From: JBCBZH01 sp039815415
GTDB lineage: Bacteria > Bacteroidota > Rhodothermia > Rhodothermales > Rubricoccaceae
Assembly (NCBI GenBank): GCA_039815415.1
Contig: JBCBZH010000210.1
Coordinates: 1 to 7,850, forward strand
Length of the DNA: 7,850 bases
Direction: 5' to 3'
Position numbers and translations under genes: made by a program. The stretch's first letter is position 1. The number at the start of each line of letters is the position of its first letter. The notes beneath the pieces are model-generated. The model saw only the letters and a list, made by a program, of their open reading frames with translations, was not told where the DNA came from and did not search any database. Below are positions 1-5,630 of the stretch, piece by piece.

Positions 1-107
1 CCGATTCCATCGTGCTCGATACGACAGAGATCGGACCGGAAGAGCAGGTCGCGCGCGTGTTGGATGTCGTTGTCCGTGCCCAGTCCGCACAGGCCTCTCA
101 CTCCTGA
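1..107 (+). CDS. cmk: Cytidylate kinase, C-terminal fragment (5' part lies outside the window)
   Basis: Only the last 34 codons are visible, in the frame starting at base 3 and ending in TGA at 105-107. The translation begins DSIVLDTTEIGPEEQV, which matches the closing segment of bacterial CMP kinases (typically D-x-I-x-[LI]-D-[TS]-[TS]-x-[LI]-x-x-x-x-[VI]). The enzyme phosphorylates CMP/dCMP to CDP/dCDP with ATP in the cytoplasm. The nucleotide-binding P-loop and CMP-binding parts lie upstream and cannot be inspected. Position supports the call, because cmk directly upstream of rpsA is one of the most conserved bacterial gene pairs. The gap to the rpsA start is 140 nt with no clear terminator, so co-transcription or read-through is likely. 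The call depends on a short fragment plus context. Confidence 0.82.
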   Translation, partial: DSIVLDTTEIGPEEQVARVLDVVVRAQSAQASHS

Positions 108-247
108 GAACCTCCGTTTCACCAGACCCCGACGCGCCGCAACCAGAGGCCGGCCGAGCGGGACTTCTTCCACCCTCAATCCCCCAACGGCGGCTGCCGA
201 TGCCTCTCGTCTCCGATTCGCGGAGCGGCTTTCGCCGGGACCCACGT

Positions 248-2593
248 ATGGCTGATATCCCAAACACTGAGACACCCGACCTCGACATCGAAACGACCAC
301 CGATGGCAGCGAGGCTGCTGCTGAGACGGTTGTGACCGAGGCTGCACCCGACGAGCCCACCACTGATACCACCGAGTCCGAAGACGAGGGCAGCGGAGAA
401 GAGGAGGGCGATGGCAGTAGCGGCAACGTCGGAACGCTCGTTGAACCCGATCCAGAGCCCACTCCCGAACCCGAAGCCACCGCTGAGCCCGAAGCTGCTG
501 CTGAGGACGTGGCTGTGCCGTCCGCCGAAAGCTCCGAGGAGCCGACTGTGGTGGAGGCGGTAGCCGAAGCCGTGGCCGAAACGGCTGAGCCTGTCATCGA
601 GACCGTGACAGAAGCCGTAGACAGCGCTGTCGAAACGGTCACCGAGATGGTAGAGAGCAACGACGCGCCCGACGCTAGCTCGCCCGACGCATCAGTGGCG
701 CATGGCGCCACCGTGGGGTACACCGGCAAGGACCTCGGCCGTACGGTCACGATCGAAGAACTTGAGCAGGCCGACGCAGCGAACGCAGGCGTCTCCGGCA
801 TTGGTGCATCTAGCCAGGTCGCCGACCACGGCGCTGCACCGGACGAGATGGCGTCTCTCTACGAGAACTCTCTGTCCGCCGTCGAGGCCGATCAGATCGT
901 CACCGGTACAGTCGTCGGGCTGACGGACAAGGAGGTCGTCGTGGACATCGGCTTCAAGTCGGACGGTGTCGTTGCCAAAAACGAGTTCGGGATCATCCCG
1001 GAGGTCGGCGATGAGATCGACGTGTACGTGGATCGTCTCGAAGACCGCCGGGGCCAGTTGACGCTGAGCTACTCGAAGGGCATCGATAAGAGCCGCTGGA
1101 ACATCGTCCAGGAGGCGATGGAGAGCGGAGCCGTCATCGAAGGCGAGATCGTCAAGCGGATCAAGGGCGGCATGATTGTCAACCTTCTCGGCGCCGAGGC
1201 CTTCCTGCCCGGTTCCCAGGTGGACGTGCGCCCTGTGCGCGACTTCGACGTCTATCTCGGCAAGACGATGGAGTTCAAGGTCGTCAAGACCAACCCCTCC
1301 AACGGCAACATCGTCATCAGCCACAAGGCCCTCATTGAGAAGGACCTGCAGGCGCAGCGCACGCTCATCCTCGATTCGCTCGAGGTGGGCCAGGTGCTCG
1401 AGGGCGTGGTCAAGAACATCGTCAACTTCGGTGTCTTCGTCGACCTTGGCGGCGTCGACGGCCTGCTCCACATCACCGACCTCTCATGGGGCCGTGTGGG
1501 GCACCCATCCGAAGTCGTCGAGTTGGACCAGAAGATGCAGGTGGTCGTCCTTGACTACGACAAGGAGCGCCAGCGCATTTCGCTGGGCTACAAGCAGCTC
1601 CAGAAGCACCCCTGGGACGACCTCGCCGAGCGCCTCGCCGAGGGCATGGAGATCGAAGGCCGTGTGGTCTCGATCACCGACTACGGTGCCTTCGTCGAGA
1701 TCGAGCGCGGGATCGAGGGCCTCGTCCATATCTCTGAGATGTCCTGGACGGAGCACGTCAAGCATCCGACGCAGCGTGTTCAGCTTGGCCAGACGGTCAA
1801 GGTGAAGGTGCTCAAGGTGGACGGTGCCGACAAGAAGATCAGCCTCGGCATGAAGCAGCTCGAGCCCGACCCATGGGAGGGTCTGCTGGAGCGCTTCCCG
1901 GTGGGCACTATCACACGTGGCAAGGTGCGCAACATCACCACGTTCGGCGCCTTCGTCGAGATCGAGCCCGGCATCGACGGGCTGGTGCACGTCTCGGACC
2001 TGTCCTGGACCAAGCGGGTCAAGCACCCGTCTGAGGTCGTCAAGAAGGGCCAGGAGCTGGACGTGATCGTCGTAGACATCGACATCGCGCAGCGTCGCAT
2101 CTCGCTCGGCCACAAGCAGGTCTCCACGGATCCGTGGCAGCAGTACGCCGAGGTCTACGGCGAGGGTGCAGACACGACCGGCAAGGTCACCGAGATCAAC
2201 GACGGTGGCGTGGTGGTCGAGCTTCCGCTCGAAGCTGAGGCCTTCGTCCCGGCCAGCCACCTCGACCGCGCTGGTCGCCCGGCGGATGCGTATCAGATCG
2301 GCGACGAGCTGGAGATTCGCATCATCCGGATGGACCGCGAGGATCGCGAGATCGTCGGTTCGGAGACGGCCAAGGGCCGCGCTTCGGCTCAGGCGGAGAA
2401 GTTCGCCGAGCGTCAGGCCAAGACCGAGGCGCGCCGTCAGGAGCGTCGCGAGATCGAGAGCTACGGCTCCCGTTCATCGTCGGGTCCGGCAACGCTGGGC
2501 GAATTGTCCGGACTGGCCGCTCTCCGCGATCAACTCGCTGAGAGTGAGGCCGCCGAGCCTGACGCTGACGACGCAACGGACGAGACCGAGTAA
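248..2593 (+). CDS. rpsA: 30S ribosomal protein S1 (bS1) with a long acidic N-terminal extension
   Basis: S1 binds mRNA on the 30S subunit and helps unfold and load transcripts for translation initiation. With ATG 248 the protein is 781 aa (E. coli S1 is 557). Six S1/OB-fold domains are visible at about 216-278, 294-362, 381-451, 466-538, 553-625 and 640-706. Domains 3-5 carry the classic F/Y-G-x-F-V ... G-L-x-H-[IV]-[ST]-[DE]-[LM]-S-W signature. Three linkers of exactly 14 residues, each containing P-W (HPWDDL, DPWEGL, DPWQQY), join domains 3 to 6. Domains 1, 2 and 6 are more divergent, as is usual. Residues 1 to about 200 are low-complexity and rich in Glu, Ala, Thr, Pro and Val. M201-ASLYENSL resembles the short uS2-anchoring helix at the true N-terminus of E. 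coli S1. The tail (707-781) is Lys/Arg/Glu-rich and then acidic. An in-frame ATG at 200 exists, but 248 gives MADIPN, a more S1-like start, with a weak GGGA 7 nt upstream. Downstream is a strong terminator. Confidence 0.96.
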   Translation: MADIPNTETPDLDIETTTDGSEAAAETVVTEAAPDEPTTDTTESEDEGSGEEEGDGSSGNVGTLVEPDPEPTPEPEATAEPEAAAEDVAVPSAESSEEPTVVEAVAEAVAETAEPVIETVTEAVDSAVETVTEMVESNDAPDASSPDASVAHGATVGYTGKDLGRTVTIEELEQADAANAGVSGIGASSQVADHGAAPDEMASLYENSLSAVEADQIVTGTVVGLTDKEVVVDIGFKSDGVVAKNEFGIIPEVGDEIDVYVDRLEDRRGQLTLSYSKGIDKSRWNIVQEAMESGAVIEGEIVKRIKGGMIVNLLGAEAFLPGSQVDVRPVRDFDVYLGKTMEFKVVKTNPSNGNIVISHKALIEKDLQAQRTLILDSLEVGQVLEGVVKNIVNFGVFVDLGGVDGLLHITDLSWGRVGHPSEVVELDQKMQVVVLDYDKERQRISLGYKQLQKHPWDDLAERLAEGMEIEGRVVSITDYGAFVEIERGIEGLVHISEMSWTEHVKHPTQRVQLGQTVKVKVLKVDGADKKISLGMKQLEPDPWEGLLERFPVGTITRGKVRNITTFGAFVEIEPGIDGLVHVSDLSWTKRVKHPSEVVKKGQELDVIVVDIDIAQRRISLGHKQVSTDPWQQYAEVYGEGADTTGKVTEINDGGVVVELPLEAEAFVPASHLDRAGRPADAYQIGDELEIRIIRMDREDREIVGSETAKGRASAQAEKFAERQAKTEARRQERREIESYGSRSSSGPATLGELSGLAALRDQLAESEAAEPDADDATDETE

Positions 2594-2617
2594 TCCCCTC
2601 ATTCGTGCAACCACTCT

Positions 2618-2653
2618 GGGCGGCGGCTTCTTCGGAGGTCGCCGCTCTTGTTT
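2618..2653 (+). terminator. Rho-independent terminator of rpsA
   Basis: An 11-bp stem pairs 2620-2630 (GCGGCGGCTTC) with 2635-2645 (GAGGTCGCCGC) and closes on a TTCG tetraloop in the very stable C(UUCG)G context. Two of the pairs are G-U wobbles. A T-rich run, TCTTGTTT, follows at 2646-2653. It begins 24 nt after the rpsA stop, so it should end the cmk-rpsA transcript and isolate msrB. Confidence 0.88.
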
Positions 2654-2659
2654 AGCGTT

Positions 2660-2689
2660 CGTTAGCTCGAGGCAGCCCTCGAGCTGACG
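2660..2689. repeat. Long inverted repeat / hairpin in the msrB upstream region
   Basis: CGTTAGCTCGAGG (2660-2672) pairs with CCTCGAGCTGACG (2677-2689) around a CAGC loop, giving 13 bp with one G-U wobble; the inner 9 bp are perfect. There is no T-tract on either side, so it is not an ordinary terminator. It ends 35 nt before the msrB ATG and starts 7 nt after the rpsA terminator tail. It could be an operator, a 5' UTR structure or a backup rpsA 3' structure; the sequence does not decide between these. Confidence 0.6.
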
Positions 2690-2724
2690 TGTGTGGCCAT
2701 GTCACCGGCTCCCTGAGGGAAGTG

Positions 2725-3123
2725 ATGACCGACGCCGACTGGAAAGCCCGCCTAGCCCCCGAGCAGTACCGCATCCTGCGGGAGAAAGGCACCGAGCGCG
2801 CCTTCACCGGAGCCTACGTCCACACTGACGCTGATGGGATGTACCGTTGTGCAGGTTGTGGGGCAGAGCTGTTCGCCAGCTCGGAGAAGTTCGAGAGTGG
2901 ATCTGGGTGGCCGTCCTTTGCGGATGTGGTGTCCCCCGATGCCGTTGTGCTGCATGACGACTTCTCCCACGGGATGCACCGCATCGAGGTGTCCTGCGCC
3001 GTCTGCGGAGGGCACCTCGGGCATGTCTTCGATGATGGCCTCGTTGAGAGCACAGGGCTCCGCTATTGCATCAACTCCGGTGCGTTGGACTTTGAAGGGG
3101 GCGAAGCCGCTACTGAGGAGTAG
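2725..3123 (+). CDS. msrB: Peptide-methionine (R)-S-oxide reductase MsrB
   Basis: A cytoplasmic repair enzyme of 132 aa that reduces the R-epimer of methionine sulfoxide in oxidised proteins, recycled by thioredoxin or a similar reductant. The whole SelR/MsrB fold is present: two CxxC zinc sites (Cys42/Cys45 in RCAGC and Cys91/Cys94 in CAVCGGH), the SGSGWPSF motif at 58-65, HLGHVFDDG at 97-105, and the catalytic Cys115 in RYCINS. These five are the only cysteines. The position before GWPSF, where many MsrBs have a resolving Cys, is Ser60, so regeneration probably needs direct attack by an external thiol. No signal peptide is seen. ATG 2725 is chosen because AGGGA at 2716-2720 precedes it by 4 nt and the family N-terminus (DADWKARLAPEQYRILR) begins there. 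A GTG at 2689 would add 12 residues unlike the family and would lie inside the hairpin. The gene is monocistronic between a terminator and a convergent operon. Confidence 0.96.
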   Translation: MTDADWKARLAPEQYRILREKGTERAFTGAYVHTDADGMYRCAGCGAELFASSEKFESGSGWPSFADVVSPDAVVLHDDFSHGMHRIEVSCAVCGGHLGHVFDDGLVESTGLRYCINSGALDFEGGEAATEE

Positions 3124-3258
3124 CGCAGATCCGTCGAGTTGGTGGCCCGGTCCAGATTCTGCGAATCCCGGTTTGCATAGGCATTCCGGGCTCCCTACCG
3201 CATCCTTCCAAGATGTCCATCCGTATTCTTCCCCGTATCCCGCTGTGATCGCGGGTCA

Positions 3259-3298
3259 GGACGGCGAGGCGCTTCGTGGTGGGGGCGTCTTGCCGTCC
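3259..3298. terminator. Stem-loop between convergent msrB and the EnvC-like gene, possible bidirectional terminator
   Basis: GGACGGCGAGGCGC (3259-3272) pairs with GCGTCTTGCCGTCC (3285-3298) over 14 bp, including two G-U wobbles on the plus strand, with a 12-nt loop. It lies 135 nt after the msrB stop and 16 nt beyond the stop of the opposing gene, which is where a shared terminator is expected. There is no strong U-tract on either strand (plus strand GCCTTTA only), so termination efficiency is uncertain. Confidence 0.5.
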
Positions 3299-3313
3299 GC
3301 CTTTAGGGAGTAG

Positions 3314-4774
3314 CTACCGGAGCCAGGCACGCGGGTTCACGAAGGACCCATCGGCCACGAGGCCGAAGAAGAGAGCGGAGCCACGCTGATCCTGAGCGGT
3401 GCCACCTCGCCCGATGACTTGGCCAGCACGCACCTGCTGTCCTTGCTGAACGGAAACGCTCGAGAGGTTGCCATACATGGTCATGAACTCGCCGTGACGC
3501 ACCATGATGTAGGTGCCATAGGACGGCATCTGCCCGACGCGGTTGACCACCCCCTCGAAGACGGCACGCGCGGGAGCGGCTGGGGACGTGCTGATGTCCA
3601 TGCCCTGGTGTCGGACCACCGTTCCATAAACCGGATCGGTCCGGTCTCCGAACTCGCCGGTCACGGTTCCGTCAGCCGGCCAGGGAAGGCGACCTCGATT
3701 CTGCTGGAACGAGCCGGTGAGGTTCACCTCGCGGTCGATAGCCGGGGGCGGGGCTGAAGCTTCGGGTTGGCGTGCAGGGGGGGGCGCGGTGGTCTCCGGT
3801 GGAGCGGGCGGAGGCGTCGCCGAAGCGACGGGGGGCGGCGTTCGGTTGGGATCCTCCGCTCGCGGTGTCGGGGCCGTGCGGCGCTCAGCATCGGCGCGGG
3901 AGCGTTCCTGGCGGGCGCGCTCAGCAGCTTCATCAGCGCGTCGCTGAATCTCGGCCTGCCGCCGGGCCTCGGCGAGTCGTTCGCGTTCCCGCTGAGCCGC
4001 CAGCTCGCGCTGGCGTGCGGCCTCTGCTTCGGCAGCAGCGCGGCGGCGCTCCTCAGCCAGAAGCTCGCGAACGAGTCCGGCCAACTGGGCAGCGTCGGCA
4101 CGTCGCTGGTTGAGTGCGCGCTCTAGGCGGCCCCGGCGAGACCGAACCTGTGTCACCAGGTCGGTGCGGTCGGCGCGTCGCCGGGCGAGCTGGCTCTGCT
4201 CGAGTCGTGCCTGGCCCAGCAGGCGCTGCGTGTCCTCGAGGGACCGCTGGACATCCATCTCGCGTGTCCTCAGCTCGGCGGTTTTCTGCTGGATGCGTTC
4301 CACCTGTCGACGCCGCGCAGAGGCGAAGCGCTGCAGATAACGCGCGCGAACCAGCATTTGGTTGATTGAGCTGGAGGCAAGAAGGAGCGCAAGGTTGTTG
4401 CGCCGCCCGTGCATGTAGGCGTGGCGTGCACGATCCCGATAGGCTCGCTTCGTCTGGTCGATTTCATTCTCCAACCGTCCGATGGATCGGCGGAGGGTTT
4501 GCGTCTCCGCCTTCACCACATCGACTTGCTCCCGGTACCCGCCGATCAGCGTCTCACGGAGCTTGATCTCGGTGTCGAGGCCTTCTAGAGCCCGGAGCGC
4601 GGAGGTTTCCTCGCTGCGCGCTGAGCGGACCTGCTGCTCCACACTGCTGATCTGCTGGCGGATGTTCGCGAGCTGGCGTTCGCTGGCTTCGCGGCTTTGC
4701 GCGAACGCTGGAGCACTCAGGGCGACCAGGGCGACCAGGGCGATGCGCACCAGAGGCGAGATCAGAGACGACAT
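3314..4774 (-). CDS. envC: EnvC-like murein hydrolase activator: secreted coiled-coil protein with a degenerate LytM (M23) domain
   Basis: The 486-aa precursor has a signal peptide (residues 1-25, hydrophobic core with ALVALVALS, ending AFA before Gln26). A long coiled coil rich in Gln, Glu and Arg (about 28-295) contains the EnvC-type segment RRNNLALLLASSSINQM. A Pro/Ala-rich linker (about 300-347) and a C-terminal LytM/M23 domain (about 361-486) follow. In the M23 domain the first zinc motif HxxxD is intact (His389, Asp393 in HQGMD). The usual YxHL His is Asn436, and the HLHFE motif reads ALFFG (467-471), so both His of HxH are gone. By family knowledge such domains activate amidases rather than cut peptidoglycan. 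ATG 4774 is the first ATG in frame; a TTG at 4825 would put 17 extra residues ahead of the signal peptide. No Shine-Dalgarno sequence is seen. It is the last gene of the TPR-DUF4292-EnvC cluster, 61 nt after DUF4292. Partner amidases are not in the window. Confidence 0.88.
   Translation of the reverse strand: MSSLISPLVRIALVALVALSAPAFAQSREASERQLANIRQQISSVEQQVRSARSEETSALRALEGLDTEIKLRETLIGGYREQVDVVKAETQTLRRSIGRLENEIDQTKRAYRDRARHAYMHGRRNNLALLLASSSINQMLVRARYLQRFASARRRQVERIQQKTAELRTREMDVQRSLEDTQRLLGQARLEQSQLARRRADRTDLVTQVRSRRGRLERALNQRRADAAQLAGLVRELLAEERRRAAAEAEAARQRELAAQRERERLAEARRQAEIQRRADEAAERARQERSRADAERRTAPTPRAEDPNRTPPPVASATPPPAPPETTAPPPARQPEASAPPPAIDREVNLTGSFQQNRGRLPWPADGTVTGEFGDRTDPVYGTVVRHQGMDISTSPAAPARAVFEGVVNRVGQMPSYGTYIMVRHGEFMTMYGNLSSVSVQQGQQVRAGQVIGRGGTAQDQRGSALFFGLVADGSFVNPRAWLR
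4719..4743. repeat. 9-bp tandem repeat inside the EnvC-like signal peptide
   Basis: The unit AGGGCGACC occurs twice (4719-4727, 4728-4736), followed by a partial third copy AGGGCGA (4737-4743). On the coding strand it encodes repeated Ala-Leu-Val units in the hydrophobic core of the signal peptide. Gain or loss of a unit would stay in frame and change the core by three residues. Confidence 0.7.
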
Positions 4775-4806
4775 GGATGGGCGGCCGGGGGGAGAGAAAT
4801 CTACGG

Positions 4807-4824
4807 TGGCGTGGCAGCACGCCA
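4807..4824. repeat. Small hairpin between the DUF4292 and EnvC-like genes
   Basis: TGGCGTG (4807-4813) pairs perfectly with CACGCCA (4818-4824) around a 4-nt loop. It lies in the 61-nt spacer on the transcribed minus strand. No T-run follows it in the direction of transcription, so a terminator role is unlikely. It could be an intercistronic mRNA processing or stability element, or chance in GC-rich DNA. Confidence 0.4.
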
Positions 4825-4835
4825 AAACCGTTCCG

Positions 4836-5627
4836 TCAATTGATCGGGATCACCTCGTAGCCGGTCGCCGGTCGGGTGAAGCGGATCTGAAGCTCCGACG
4901 GGTTGGGCTCGAGGGTTCGATGCTCCAGTTCTACGGTGTTCTCGCCTGTGCGTAGGACCACACGACGGGGAAGCACGACGCCGCCCACGGTGTCGAAGGC
5001 CTCATACGTCTGACTGCTCAGCACCATACCAGCTCGGTTAACGTCCTTCACCGACACGACACGCCACACGCTGGGGTCAATCACGTAGGTGCGGCCAAGA
5101 CCGCCCGGCATGCCGCCGGTCAATTGATACACCTCATTTCCCGCCGTCACGCTCCACTCGATGTCGGTCTCAGGAGCGATCAGGCCGAAGAGGGCCCGCG
5201 CGCCGCGCCCAGGGGCCCCAGCGCCAGGTACAAAGCGCTCCGCTGCAGAGACCGGGCCCTCGAAGAGCCGCTTGTTGAGCTGGTCCAGCCCGATAAACGC
5301 TTCGGGTGTCAGAAGAGCTCGGCCCGCGACGATCCCAAACGGGCCCCGGAGGACCGCCGTTGTCGAATCCGCCAGCTCGCTGCGAAGACTGAAGCCAGCA
5401 TCCTGATTGACCGTTGGAGACGAGATGCTGAGGCGTCCATCACTCTTGACGGTCTGGACGGGGCTTACCGATTGCTCGATCTCGGACAGAATCTGAGCGG
5501 CGGAATGGTTGGGGTATCCCGCATCGGTTTCGGCGTCCGGCGCATCGCGGACCAGAGGCCCCGACGAGCATGCCGACATTCCAACGAGAGCTGCGACCAA
5601 GGCGAGAAACAGAACGGGCGAACGCAT
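4836..5627 (-). CDS. DUF4292-family lipoprotein (LolA/LolB-like fold expected)
   Basis: A 263-aa protein with a short hydrophobic signal (MRSPVLFLALVAALVGMSA) followed by Cys20-Ser-Ser. This is a lipobox-like site (M-S-A-C, with Met at -3 a weak fit), so it is probably a lipoprotein anchored to the envelope. The mature part begins with an acidic linker and an amphipathic helix (about 42-58, SAAQILSEIEQSV). Alternating beta-type segments follow (GRLSISSP, AGFSLRSELADSTTAVLRGPFGIVAGR in order, then ALLTPEAFIGLDQLNKRLFEG). The C-terminal half repeats short strands (VYQLTGG, RTYVIDPSVWRVVSV, GVVLPRRVVLR, ELQIRFTR). That pattern, and its place between a TPR protein and an EnvC-like gene, match DUF4292 proteins of Bacteroidota. 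The biochemical function is not established; LolB-like lipid or lipoprotein handling is inference from fold class. It starts 3 nt after the TPR stop (TAG CTC ATG on the coding strand), which suggests translational coupling. Confidence 0.75.
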   Translation of the reverse strand: MRSPVLFLALVAALVGMSACSSGPLVRDAPDAETDAGYPNHSAAQILSEIEQSVSPVQTVKSDGRLSISSPTVNQDAGFSLRSELADSTTAVLRGPFGIVAGRALLTPEAFIGLDQLNKRLFEGPVSAAERFVPGAGAPGRGARALFGLIAPETDIEWSVTAGNEVYQLTGGMPGGLGRTYVIDPSVWRVVSVKDVNRAGMVLSSQTYEAFDTVGGVVLPRRVVLRTGENTVELEHRTLEPNPSELQIRFTRPATGYEVIPIN

Positions 5628-5630
5628 GAG

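Noticed and set aside
108..247. Possible terminator or regulatory RNA leader before rpsA
   Set aside because: Only trivial GC-rich pairings (for example CGGC/GCCG) and the GGCCGGCC palindrome were found; no T-tract or stable stem supports a call.
64..255. 63-aa open frame across the cmk-rpsA junction
   Set aside because: It overlaps the cmk 3' end in another frame and the rpsA start. It has no recognisable features and no ribosome-binding site.
1176..1805. 209-aa Ser/Arg-rich open frame on the plus strand inside rpsA
   Set aside because: Out-of-frame shadow with biased S/R/T composition and no domain; the S1 frame is clearly the coding one.
692..2260. Two long antisense open frames (about 258 aa each) across rpsA
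   Set aside because: They lie opposite the strongly conserved S1 domains, have His/Asp/Leu/Val-rich shadow composition and resemble no family. They are expected from GC-rich codon use.
3213..3248. Eleven-codon mini-ORF (MSIRILPRIPL) just before the convergent stem-loop
   Set aside because: It lies downstream of msrB and is antisense to the opposing operon's 3' end, with no gene after it to attenuate and no ribosome-binding site.
3717..4126. Several overlapping plus-strand Gly/Arg/Ala-rich frames
   Set aside because: They are antisense to the Pro/Ala/Arg-rich linker and coiled coil of the EnvC-like gene; their composition is the mirror of that coding sequence.
4482..4955. 157-aa plus-strand frame spanning the envC-like start and the DUF4292 end
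   Set aside because: Shadow of two well-supported minus-strand genes; no family resemblance.
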